Assembly (NCBI GenBank): GCA_934196125.1 | Contig: CAKPVT010000021.1 | Location: forward strand, 1 to 32,571 | Reading direction: 5' to 3' | Length of the DNA: 32,571 nucleotides | Source of the DNA: an uncultured Streptococcus sp. | GTDB taxonomy: Bacteria > Bacillota > Bacilli > Lactobacillales > Streptococcaceae | In this document: positions 16,249-24,099 of the stretch, piece by piece | How positions within the stretch are numbered: position 1 is the first letter of the stretch | Layout of the letters: each line of letters starts with the position of its first letter | Notes under the pieces: model-generated | The model's database searches: none | The model's input: only the letters and a program-made list of their open reading frames with translations | What the model was told of the DNA's origin: nothing | Made by a program: the position numbers and the translations under genes

Positions 16249-17550
16249 ATGAATGAAAAAGTATTTCGTGACCCTGTTCACAATTATATAACTGTCAATC
16301 ATCAGGTCATTTACGACCTTATCAATAGTAAAGAGTTTCAGCGCCTACGACGGGTCAAACAAGTTTCGACAACTGTTTTCACCTTTCATGGTGCAGAACA
16401 CAGCCGCTTTTCACACTGTTTAGGGGTTTACGAGATTGCAAGACGTGTGACTGAAATTTTTGACGACAAATTTCCTGATATTTGGAATTCTGATGACAAT
16501 CTCTTAACGATGGTGGCTGGGCTTTTACATGATGTCGGACATGGTGCTTATTCACACACTTTTGAAAAGCTCTTTGATACCGACCACGAAGCCGTTACAC
16601 AAGAGATTATCACCAGTCCAGATACTGAAATCAATACTATCTTGCGTCGTGTCTCGCCTGATTTTCCAGAAAAAGTCGCTAGTGTTATCAACCACACTTA
16701 TCATAATAAACAAGTTGTCCAACTCATTTCTAGCCAAATTGACTGTGACCGCATGGACTACCTTTTGCGCGATTCTTACTATAGCGGCGCTAATTATGGT
16801 CAATTTGACTTGAATCGCATTCTACGTGTGATTTGCCCAACCGAAGACGGTATTGTTTTTGAATACAATGGCATGCACGCCGTTGAGGACTATATTGTCA
16901 GTCGTTTCCAAATGTATATGCAAGTGTATTTTCACCCTGCTAGTCGCGGAATGGAAGTATTGTTACAAAATCTTTTAAAGCGCGCAAAATACCTTTACCA
17001 AACTGATACCGATTTCTTTGAAAGAACATCACCAAATCTGATTCCATTTTTAGAAAATCATGCTAACTTAGCTGATTATCTTGCTTTAGATGATGGGGTG
17101 ATGAATACCTATTTTCAAACTTGGATGGCTGCTGAAGATGAGATTTTGGCTGATTTGGCAAGCCGTTTTGTCAATCGTAAAGTCTTTAAATCGGTGACTT
17201 TCGAAGAATCGTCACGCAAAGAACTCAGTCACCTTGTTGACCTTGTCAAATCTGTTGGTTTTGATCCTGATTATTACACAGGTATCCATGTCAATTTTGA
17301 CTTGCCTTATGACATTTACCGTCCTGAAAAAGAAGAACCCAGAACCGAGATTAACATGATTCAAAAAGACGGTTCTGTTGTAGAATTATCAACAATTTCA
17401 CCAATCGTCAAAGCCTTAACTGGTACTATTTATGGCGACCAACGATTCTATTTTCCAAAAGAAATGCTAGTTGATAACGACCTATTTGCCGTTGATAAGA
17501 AAGCCTTTATGAGCTATATTTCAAACGAACATTTTGTTTATCATAATTAA
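16249..17550 (+). CDS. HD-domain phosphohydrolase (dNTPase / SAMHD1-like, EF1143 type)
   Basis: A 433-residue cytoplasmic protein. The HD metal site is spread over EHSRFSH (50-56), LLHDVGHGAYSHTFE (HD at 94-95) and QIDCDRMDYLLRDSY. The opening FRDPVHNYI and the overall length match the Enterococcus EF1143 dNTP triphosphohydrolase and related proteins. These degrade dNTPs to nucleoside and triphosphate, sometimes under allosteric dNTP control. Substrate choice here is inference. The start is fixed by the -10 box 6 nt upstream. It is a single-gene unit with no obvious terminator after it. Confidence 0.9.
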   Translation: MNEKVFRDPVHNYITVNHQVIYDLINSKEFQRLRRVKQVSTTVFTFHGAEHSRFSHCLGVYEIARRVTEIFDDKFPDIWNSDDNLLTMVAGLLHDVGHGAYSHTFEKLFDTDHEAVTQEIITSPDTEINTILRRVSPDFPEKVASVINHTYHNKQVVQLISSQIDCDRMDYLLRDSYYSGANYGQFDLNRILRVICPTEDGIVFEYNGMHAVEDYIVSRFQMYMQVYFHPASRGMEVLLQNLLKRAKYLYQTDTDFFERTSPNLIPFLENHANLADYLALDDGVMNTYFQTWMAAEDEILADLASRFVNRKVFKSVTFEESSRKELSHLVDLVKSVGFDPDYYTGIHVNFDLPYDIYRPEKEEPRTEINMIQKDGSVVELSTISPIVKALTGTIYGDQRFYFPKEMLVDNDLFAVDKKAFMSYISNEHFVYHN

Positions 17551-17617
17551 GTTTAAGAGCGTATCATGACTTATTTAGCATTGAAAACGTTCCACTTCAG
17601 ATTTCCTTGTGTTCCCC

Positions 17618-17646
17618 ATGACAAATAAGCTACTTTTTAGTAAGAT
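17618..17646 (+). promoter_or_regulatory. Promoter of the HAD-FemAB operon
   Basis: ATGACA (17618-17623), a 17-bp spacer and TAAGAT (17641-17646). A leader of about 30 nt with AGGAGG at 17666-17671 precedes the ATG at 17686; the spacing of about 14 nt is longer than usual. Confidence 0.65.
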
Positions 17647-17685
17647 AGAAAGGTAGAGATTCTTTAGGAGGGGTAAAATAACCTT

Positions 17686-18495
17686 ATGTCTATTAAATTA
17701 GTCGCTGTCGATATCGATGGCACACTTTTGACCAATGACCACAAAGTCACACATGAAGTTTTTGAAGCCGTTCAAGATGCTAAAAAACAAGGTGTTAAAA
17801 TCATCATTGCTACTGGACGCCCAATTCCAGGTGTTCAAACACTTCTCGATGAATTAAACCTGAAAGAATCAGGCGATTATGTCATCACTTTCAATGGTGG
17901 TTTAGTCCAAGATACCGCTACTGGGGAGAACATTATCACTGAAACCATGACTTACGATGATTATCTTGATATTGAATTCCTTAGCCGTAAATTAGATGTT
18001 CATATGCACGCTATTACCAAAGAAGGTATCTTCACTGCAAACCGCAACATTGGTAAATACACTGTTCACGAATCAACCTTGGTTAACATGCCAATTTTTT
18101 ACCGTACTCCAGAAGAAATGGGCGATAAAGAAATTATTAAAATGATGTTTATCGATGAACCTGAAATTCTTGATGCTGCAATCGCTAAAATTCCACAAGA
18201 ATTTTATGACAAATATACCATTGTCAAATCAACACCATTCTACCTAGAATTCATGAACAAAACTGCTAGCAAAGGCAATGCCATTACACACCTTGCCGAA
18301 AAAATGGGGCTTAGCAAAGACCAAACCATGGCTATTGGTGACGCTGAAAATGACCGTGCCATGCTTGAAGCCGTCGGTAATCCTGTTGTCATGGAAAATG
18401 GTACACCAGAACTCAAGGAAATTGCTAAATATATTACAAAATCAAATGATGAATCTGGCGTTGCATACGCCCTTAGAGAGTGGGTCTTAAAATAA
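17686..18495 (+). CDS. Cof-type HAD-IIB phosphatase
   Basis: A 269-residue cytoplasmic HAD hydrolase of the Cof/YidA class. Motif I is VDIDGTLL (8-15), motif II region IIATGRP, and motif IV MAIGDAENDRAML near the C-terminus. A IIB cap domain lies between, beginning about FNGGLVQD. Relatives dephosphorylate sugar phosphates or flavin/PLP-type compounds; no substrate can be assigned. Its stop codon overlaps the start of the next gene (TAATG), so it is translationally coupled to two cell-wall aminoacyltransferases. Whether it has a cell-wall role is unknown. Confidence 0.9.
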   Translation: MSIKLVAVDIDGTLLTNDHKVTHEVFEAVQDAKKQGVKIIIATGRPIPGVQTLLDELNLKESGDYVITFNGGLVQDTATGENIITETMTYDDYLDIEFLSRKLDVHMHAITKEGIFTANRNIGKYTVHESTLVNMPIFYRTPEEMGDKEIIKMMFIDEPEILDAAIAKIPQEFYDKYTIVKSTPFYLEFMNKTASKGNAITHLAEKMGLSKDQTMAIGDAENDRAMLEAVGNPVVMENGTPELKEIAKYITKSNDESGVAYALREWVLK

Positions 18496-19709
18496 TGTAT
18501 AGCTATAAAATCGGTATTTCTGCGGAAGAACACGATAATTTTGCAAAATCAAGTAACCAAACAAACCTTTTACAATCATCAAATTGGGCAAAAATTAAAG
18601 ATAATTGGGATAACGAACGCATTGGTTTTTACAAAGATGATGTCTTAGTTGCTTCTGCTTCTATCCTCATCAAAGATTTACCACTTGGTTTTACCATGCT
18701 TTATATCCCTCGCGGACCAATCATGGACTACAGTGACAAAGAACTCGTTGCCTTTGTCATCAGCTCACTTAAGAAGTATGGTAAAACAAAACGCTCCCTC
18801 TTCATCAAAATGGATCCTACTTTACTGCTTAAACAATACAAAATCGGTGAAGAAGTTGATGAAAACAAAGACACACTTACTGCTATTGATAACTTGAAAG
18901 CAGCGGGTTGCGAATGGACTGGACGCACAACAACAATTGCTGAAAGTATTCAACCTCGTTTCCAAGCAAATGTCTATACCCAAGAAGACATGACAGCAAC
19001 TTTCCCTAAACACACAAAACGTTTGATGAAAGATGCTATTCACCGTGGTGTCATCACTAGTCGTGGTACAATCGATGACGTTAAAGCTTTCGCTGATGTC
19101 GTCGCTCTTACTGAAAATCGTAAAGGCGTTGCCCTTCGTAATGAAGATTATTTTCGTAAAATGATGGAAACTTACGGTGACGCTGCTTATCTACACCTTG
19201 CCAAAGTTAATTTGCCAAAACGTCTAATTGAATACAAAGAACAACTCGCTCAAATCGAAAAAGATTTGTCTGAAACTGCTGAACATCAGAAAAAACGTTT
19301 GACTAAGTTAACACAACAAAAAAATTCTGTTACAAAATACATTACTGAGTTTGAAGAATTTGTTGAAAAATACCCAGATGAACTCATCATTGCAGGTATC
19401 TTATCTGTATCATTTGGTAATGTCATGGAAATGCTTTATGCTGGTATGAATGATGAATTCAAGAAATTCTACCCACAATATTCCCTTTATCCAAAAGTAT
19501 TCGAAGATGCTTACGCTGACAATATTATTTGGGCAAATATGGGTGGTGTTGAAGGAACACTTGATGACGGTTTAACTAAATTTAAATCAAACTTCAACCC
19601 AACTATTGAAGAATTCATTGGAGAATTTAACATTCCAGTCAATCCATTCCTTTACAAACTTTCAAACTTGGCTTACAATATTCGCAAACAAAGGAGAAAT
19701 AGCCATTAA
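18495..19709 (+). CDS. FemAB-family peptidoglycan aminoacyltransferase (MurM/FibA-like), first copy
   Basis: A 404-residue cytoplasmic enzyme that transfers an amino acid from aminoacyl-tRNA to the stem-peptide lysine of lipid II, building the interpeptide bridge. Typical features are SSNWAKIK near the start, the IPRGPIMDY segment, and a helical-arm coiled coil (about residues 236-290, rich in K/E/Q: KEQLAQIEKDLSETAEHQKK). These match streptococcal Fib/Mur transferases. The start at 18495 overlaps the HAD stop by one base (TAATG); the longer frame lies inside the HAD gene. Which residue is added (Ala or Ser) and whether it is the first or second position are not visible. Confidence 0.9.
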   Translation: MYSYKIGISAEEHDNFAKSSNQTNLLQSSNWAKIKDNWDNERIGFYKDDVLVASASILIKDLPLGFTMLYIPRGPIMDYSDKELVAFVISSLKKYGKTKRSLFIKMDPTLLLKQYKIGEEVDENKDTLTAIDNLKAAGCEWTGRTTTIAESIQPRFQANVYTQEDMTATFPKHTKRLMKDAIHRGVITSRGTIDDVKAFADVVALTENRKGVALRNEDYFRKMMETYGDAAYLHLAKVNLPKRLIEYKEQLAQIEKDLSETAEHQKKRLTKLTQQKNSVTKYITEFEEFVEKYPDELIIAGILSVSFGNVMEMLYAGMNDEFKKFYPQYSLYPKVFEDAYADNIIWANMGGVEGTLDDGLTKFKSNFNPTIEEFIGEFNIPVNPFLYKLSNLAYNIRKQRRNSH

Positions 19710-20947
19710 TGACCTCTCTTGTGATTATCGAAAAAAAAGTTTTTGAGACTTTTTGCAACACCGTCTCTTACAAATCATTTATGCAATCGGTAGAGATGGC
19801 GGATTTATTAAAAAAACGTGGGTACCAAGTAACCTATCTTGGGCTAAAAGACGAAGAGGCACTGCAAGTTGCTGCCGTTCTCTTTAGCTTGCCAATGACA
19901 GGTGGGCTCCACATGGAAATCAATTCTGGTCCTGTTTCACGTGATAAACACTATCTGAAACAATTCTACCAAGGACTTCAAAGCTATGCTAAAGAAAATG
20001 GAGCTCTTGAATTGCTAGTCAAACCTTATAATACCTATCAGCATTTTGACAGTACTGGTCAGCCAACCGACCAAGAAAACACGACACTATTAGACGATTT
20101 TCTATCACTCGGTTATCAACACGATGGGCTTTTGACTGGTTACCCAGGTGGTGAGCCTGACTGGCATTATGTCAAAGATTTGACTGACTTAGATGAAAAA
20201 ACGTTACTAAAATCATTTAGCAAAAAAGGGCGTCCATTGGTCAAAAAAGCTAAGACCTTCGGCATCACCTTACGAAAACTTAACCGTGATGAATTGCCGC
20301 TTTTCAAAGAAATCACTTCTGCCACATCAGACCGCAGAGATTACGATGATAAATCCCTTGATTATTACCAAGATTTCTATGATAGCTTTGGAGATTCTTG
20401 TGAATTCATGGTTGCAAGTTTGAATTTTCAAGATTATTTAGCACACCTTGAAACTGATAAAGCCAAACTTGACCAACAAATCGAAAAACTCCGAACTGCC
20501 ATTGAAAATAACAATGTTTCTGAAAAGAAACAAAATCAGCTTCGCGAATTATCCAGTCAATCTGCGACATTTGACACACGCATGGCAGAAGCTAAAGAAT
20601 TCATTGGCAAGTACGGTTCACAAAACGTTGTCCTTGCAGGAAGCCTATTTGTTTATACCAAACAGGAAGCTGTCTATCTCTTCTCAGGTTCTTACCCTGA
20701 GTTCAATAAATTCTACGCACCTGCCTTGCTTCAAGAATACGTCATGTTAGAAGCCATAAAACGTGGCATTACAACTTATAATCTTCTTGGCATCACAGGA
20801 GAATTTGACGGTTCAGACGGCGTTCTACGATTCAAACAAAACTACAATGGCTACATTACCCGAAAAATGGGAACTTTCCGTTACTACCCTCACCCACTCA
20901 AATACAAATTAATTCATAATCTCAAAAAAATATTGAGACGTCATTAA
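19709..20947 (+). CDS. FemAB-family peptidoglycan aminoacyltransferase (MurN/FibB-like), second copy
   Basis: A 412-residue paralogue of the preceding gene, joined to it by a one-base TAATG overlap. It shares the layout: an N-terminal acetyltransferase-like fold, a coiled-coil arm (about residues 247-280, DKAKLDQQIEKLRTAIENN) and a second fold ending FRYYPHPLKYKLIHNLKK. Paired genes of this kind in streptococci add the two residues of the cross-bridge in turn, so this one probably adds the second. That order is inferred from the MurM/MurN and FibA/FibB pairs. A strong terminator follows. Confidence 0.9.
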   Translation: MTSLVIIEKKVFETFCNTVSYKSFMQSVEMADLLKKRGYQVTYLGLKDEEALQVAAVLFSLPMTGGLHMEINSGPVSRDKHYLKQFYQGLQSYAKENGALELLVKPYNTYQHFDSTGQPTDQENTTLLDDFLSLGYQHDGLLTGYPGGEPDWHYVKDLTDLDEKTLLKSFSKKGRPLVKKAKTFGITLRKLNRDELPLFKEITSATSDRRDYDDKSLDYYQDFYDSFGDSCEFMVASLNFQDYLAHLETDKAKLDQQIEKLRTAIENNNVSEKKQNQLRELSSQSATFDTRMAEAKEFIGKYGSQNVVLAGSLFVYTKQEAVYLFSGSYPEFNKFYAPALLQEYVMLEAIKRGITTYNLLGITGEFDGSDGVLRFKQNYNGYITRKMGTFRYYPHPLKYKLIHNLKKILRRH

Positions 20948-20954
20948 AAATTAT

Positions 20955-20985
20955 GCCTTGAAACCCAAACGTTTCAAGGCTTTTT
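20955..20985 (+). terminator. Terminator of the HAD-FemAB operon
   Basis: GCCTTGAAAC and GTTTCAAGGC form a perfect 10-bp stem with a 6-nt loop, followed by T5. Confidence 0.93.
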
Positions 20986-21073
20986 AGTTGGAACTTAACT
21001 TCCAAATTTGTTGCTCTTTGCTTTACAAGCTATATTTTTTATCGCTCAAATCTATAACTAAAAAAGAAAGCAC

Positions 21074-21108
21074 AAAAAAACCTACCTGTCCTAAGACAAG
21101 TAGGTTTA
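21074..21108 (-). terminator. tpiA: tpiA terminator
   Basis: On the minus strand AACCTACTTGTC and GACAGGTAGGTT pair over 12 bp with a 4-nt loop, followed by a T run. It lies about 20 bp past the tpiA stop. Confidence 0.92.
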
Positions 21109-21129
21109 AATGACTTCAATGTTTCTTGA

Positions 21130-21888
21130 TTATTTTACAAAGTCAAGAAGAGCAAGGAAGCTTTCTGGTTGAAGTGATGCACCACCAACAAGAGCACCAT
21201 CAACGTCTGGGCAAGCCATGTAAGCTGCAACGTTTTCAGGTTTAACTGAACCACCGTATTGAACGCGAACTTTGTCAGCTACTGCTTGACCGAAGTCTGC
21301 TGCAACTGTGTCACGAACAACTTTACACATTTTTTGTGCGTCATCTTGGCTAGCTGATTTACCAGTACCGATAGCCCAGATTGGTTCGTATGCGATAACA
21401 AGTGAGGAAACTTGTTCTTCTGACAATCCAGCAAGAGCAGCTGAAACTTGTCCACCTACGAATTCAGCTGCTTTACCAGCTTCGTAAGTTTCAAGAGTTT
21501 CACCACAGCAGATGATTGGAAGCATACCGTTAGCAAAGATTGCTTTAGCTTTTTTGTTGATATCTTCGTCAGTTTCGTGGAAGTATTCACGACGTTCTGA
21601 GTGACCGATTACAACGTAGTCAGTTCCCATTTCAGACAATACTTTAGGGCTGTTTTCACCAGTGAAAGCACCAGCGTTTTCAAAGTAGCAGTTTTCAGCA
21701 GCAACTTTAAGGTTTGAAGCTTTAGCTGCAGCAAGAACTGTTGAAAGGTCAAGTGCAGGAGCTGCGATACCAGCTTCAACAAGTTCTGATGAAGGCAATT
21801 TAGAAGCTACTGCTTCAACGAATGCTTTAGCTTCTTCTGGATTTTTGTTCATTTTCCAGTTACCAGCGATAAATGGTTTACGTGACAT
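21130..21888 (-). CDS. tpiA: Triosephosphate isomerase
   Basis: Interconverts dihydroxyacetone phosphate and glyceraldehyde 3-phosphate in glycolysis. The 252-residue TIM barrel shows NWKMN (catalytic Lys), GHSERRE (catalytic His), AYEPIWAIGTGKSAS (catalytic Glu) and the phosphate-binding YGGSVKPEN and GGASL near the end. AGAGG lies upstream of the ATG. A likely promoter, TGATAAAAT, lies about 45 nt before the start. It is separated from tuf by a terminator, so it is its own unit. Confidence 0.98.
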   Translation of the reverse strand: MSRKPFIAGNWKMNKNPEEAKAFVEAVASKLPSSELVEAGIAAPALDLSTVLAAAKASNLKVAAENCYFENAGAFTGENSPKVLSEMGTDYVVIGHSERREYFHETDEDINKKAKAIFANGMLPIICCGETLETYEAGKAAEFVGGQVSAALAGLSEEQVSSLVIAYEPIWAIGTGKSASQDDAQKMCKVVRDTVAADFGQAVADKVRVQYGGSVKPENVAAYMACPDVDGALVGGASLQPESFLALLDFVK

Positions 21889-21992
21889 TTCACATACCTC
21901 TTCTTTTTTTATTTACTCTCCTATTTTATCATATTTTTAGCAGGTTTTAAAGGTTCGACGGGATTTTTAGCGACAAACCTCAAAGAAATCAC

Positions 21993-22016
21993 AAAAAGAG
22001 CCCCTTACGGGACTCT
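21993..22016 (-). terminator. tuf: tuf terminator
   Basis: On the minus strand AGAGTCCC and GGGGCTCT pair (8 bp with one G-T) around GTAA, followed by T5. It lies about 60 bp past the tuf stop codon. Confidence 0.88.
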
Positions 22017-22074
22017 TCCACAATTACTATCTGACTAATAATTGTTATCTGGGAACTTAATTAATTAACTAAAA

Positions 22075-23271
22075 TTAAGCTTCGATTTCTGAAACGATAC
22101 CTGAACCAACAGTACGTCCACCTTCACGGATTGAGAATGTAGTACCTTGTTCAACGGCGATTGGGTGAATCAATTCAACGTCGATAGTTACGTTATCACC
22201 AGGCATTACCATTTCAGTACCTGCTGGAAGTTCGATTGAACCTGTAACGTCAGTTGTACGGAAGTAGAATTGTGGACGGTAGTTGTTGAAGAATGGAGTG
22301 TGACGCCCACCTTCTTCTTTAGTAAGGATGTAAACTTCACCTTTGAATTTAGTGTGTGGGTGAATTGAACCTGGTTTAGCAAGAACTTGACCACGTTCGA
22401 TTTCATCACGTTGGATACCACGAAGAAGAACACCAACGTTATCCCCTGCAAGACCTTCATCAAGTTGTTTACGGAACATTTCAACACCAGTAACAACAGC
22501 TTTTTGGATGTCGTCACGGATACCAACGATTTCAACTTCGTCGTTGACTTTAACAGTACCACGGTCGATACGTCCTGATGCTACTGTACCACGTCCAGTG
22601 ATTGAGAATACGTCTTCGACTGGAAGAAGCAATGGTTTGTCAGTATCACGTTCTGGTTCTGGAATGTATTCATCTACAGTGTCCATCAATTCCATGATGA
22701 TATCTTCGTAGTGAGTGTCACCTTCAAGAGCTTTAAGAGCTGAACCTTGGATAACTGGAAGATCATCACCTGGGAAATCGTATTCTGAAAGAAGGTCACG
22801 GATTTCCATTTCAACCAATTCAAGCAATTCTTCGTCATCAACAAGGTCAACTTTGTTCATGAAGACGATAAGGTATTTAACACCAACTTGACGTGAAAGA
22901 AGGATGTGTTCACGAGTTTGTGGCATTGGACCATCTGTTGAAGCTACTACAAGGATAGCACCATCCATTTGGGCAGCACCAGTGATCATGTTTTTAACGT
23001 AGTCCGCGTGTCCTGGAGCGTCGATGTGAGCATAGTGACGTTTAGCAGTTTCGTATTCAACGTGTGCAGTGTTGATTGTGATACCGCGTTCGCGTTCTTC
23101 AGGAGCAGCATCGATAGAAGCGTAGTCTTTTGGTTGGTTAACTGCGCTTGGAAGACGACGAGCAAGAACTGTTGTAATTGCAGCTGTCAAAGTAGTTTTA
23201 CCATGGTCAACGTGTCCAATTGTACCAATGTTAACGTGTGGTTTACTACGATCGTATTTTTCTTTTGCCAT
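22075..23271 (-). CDS. tuf: Elongation factor Tu
   Basis: GTPase that delivers aminoacyl-tRNA to the ribosome. The 398-residue product has GHVDHGKT (G1), DAPGHADYV (G3), NKVD (G4) and GSALKAL (G5), followed by beta-barrel domains 2 and 3. Codon use is strongly biased, as expected for a very highly expressed gene. I start it at MAKEKYDRSK (23271): GGAGG stands 11 nt upstream, and the longer frame includes that site. The position beside tpiA and ftsW is common in streptococci. It is a single-gene transcription unit. Confidence 0.98.
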   Translation of the reverse strand: MAKEKYDRSKPHVNIGTIGHVDHGKTTLTAAITTVLARRLPSAVNQPKDYASIDAAPEERERGITINTAHVEYETAKRHYAHIDAPGHADYVKNMITGAAQMDGAILVVASTDGPMPQTREHILLSRQVGVKYLIVFMNKVDLVDDEELLELVEMEIRDLLSEYDFPGDDLPVIQGSALKALEGDTHYEDIIMELMDTVDEYIPEPERDTDKPLLLPVEDVFSITGRGTVASGRIDRGTVKVNDEVEIVGIRDDIQKAVVTGVEMFRKQLDEGLAGDNVGVLLRGIQRDEIERGQVLAKPGSIHPHTKFKGEVYILTKEEGGRHTPFFNNYRPQFYFRTTDVTGSIELPAGTEMVMPGDNVTIDVELIHPIAVEQGTTFSIREGGRTVGSGIVSEIEA

Positions 23272-23343
23272 TTGGGTAAAAGCCTCCAATAAAATATATT
23301 TTATAGATAGACAGTAGGCAATACAGTCTAACTTTACCCTACT

Positions 23344-23371
23344 ATTTTAACAAATTATGCGGGAATTGCAA
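23344..23371 (-). promoter_or_regulatory. tuf: tuf promoter
   Basis: On the minus strand TTGCAA (23371-23366), a 16-bp spacer, and TAAAAT (23349-23344) extended by TG (TGTTAAAAT). It leaves a leader of about 65 nt before the tuf ATG. Confidence 0.8.
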
Positions 23372-23399
23372 GTATTTTACTATTTTATTTATGATTTCT

Positions 23400-24041
23400 T
23401 TATTTCGTAAGTATGTGGTATGGCTGAATTGTGACGCTCTGTCCGATATTCGAAGCGTAAATCCAATCCTTATCTTCAAGCTGGACAAAATTTTCAGCAC
23501 GCCCAGTCAGGATAACCCCAGAAAAGGTTGCTGTTTTATAATTTGAATTATTTTTCAAGTAAGTTTTGGCATCATCTTCTAATGACAATGTTTCATCTTC
23601 AATGCTATATTGAAAACCAACAGCACCTGACTCAATCGCCTTTTTAGAAAGATTCTGGAAGTAATACAAATCAATCACCAAGCGATATTTTTCCTTTAAC
23701 AAAGCCACGGCTTGATAAAATGTTTTATAATCTGGGGTGTCAAAAGCAATGACATTTTCATCCTTAAAGAATTCACATTGCAAGATTTCCCAATACTTTT
23801 TATCGCGCTGATAGCGGTCAATGTAGAGCCTAACTGCCACACGGTACATCCATGCTCGTATTTTCTCGAAAGGAAGAACAATCTCGCTTTCTAGCATTTT
23901 AACGAGAACATCTTGGCTAATGTCACGTGCATTTTCAGCACTAGCCCCCGATTTTTGCAAATAATAACTAATCTCCTTAGCGAATCCTAACAATTCCATC
24001 TCATAACCATCCAGCTTAATCCTACTCACCTCCCTTTTCAC
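23400..24041 (-). CDS. ECF sigma factor fused in frame to an anti-sigma C-terminus (probably a deletion product)
   Basis: 213 residues. Residues 15-80 match sigma region 2 of ECF factors (ARDISQDVLVKMLES, then IRAWMYRVAVRLYIDRYQRD). Region 4 begins at YQAVALLKEKYRLVIDLYYFQNLSKKAIE but breaks off near residue 138, before the DNA-recognition helix. The rest (SGAVGFQYSIEDETL to the end) is unlike a sigma factor and resembles the extracellular C-terminal domain of anti-sigma proteins. A deletion joining a sigma gene to the downstream anti-sigma gene explains this, with the membrane anchor lost. The fusion should not recognise a -35 element. The start is uncertain: the GTG at 24041 has no ribosome-binding site, and AAAGGGAGG lies inside the frame ahead of an ATT (24020) and an ATG at codon 15. 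Confidence 0.7.
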   Translation of the reverse strand: MKREVSRIKLDGYEMELLGFAKEISYYLQKSGASAENARDISQDVLVKMLESEIVLPFEKIRAWMYRVAVRLYIDRYQRDKKYWEILQCEFFKDENVIAFDTPDYKTFYQAVALLKEKYRLVIDLYYFQNLSKKAIESGAVGFQYSIEDETLSLEDDAKTYLKNNSNYKTATFSGVILTGRAENFVQLEDKDWIYASNIGQSVTIQPYHILTK

Positions 24042-24047
24042 TTTTAT

Positions 24048-24073
24048 AACGAATCACATTTCTTTTGGTTACA
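24048..24073 (-). promoter_or_regulatory. ECF-type autoregulatory promoter
   Basis: On the minus strand TGTAAC (24073-24068) and CGTT (24051-24048) are separated by 16 bp. TGTAAC/CGT is the Bacillus sigma-X/W/V type of promoter. Such sigma genes usually drive themselves, so this is the expected place for it. It begins directly after the T run of the ftsW terminator. The overlapping TATAAA could act as a weak housekeeping -10. Confidence 0.6.
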
Positions 24074-24098
24074 AAAAAACTCCCGCAAAGGGGAGATT
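24074..24098 (-). terminator. ftsW: ftsW terminator
   Basis: On the minus strand CTCCC and GGGAG form a short GC-rich stem (CTCCCCTTTGCGGGAG) followed by T7, starting right after the ftsW stop codon. Confidence 0.85.
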
Positions 24099-24099
24099 T

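Noticed and set aside
20988..21005. Palindrome TTGGAACTTAACTTCCAA as an operator
   Set aside because: It lies between two convergent terminators with no promoter nearby; probably chance or terminator remnant.
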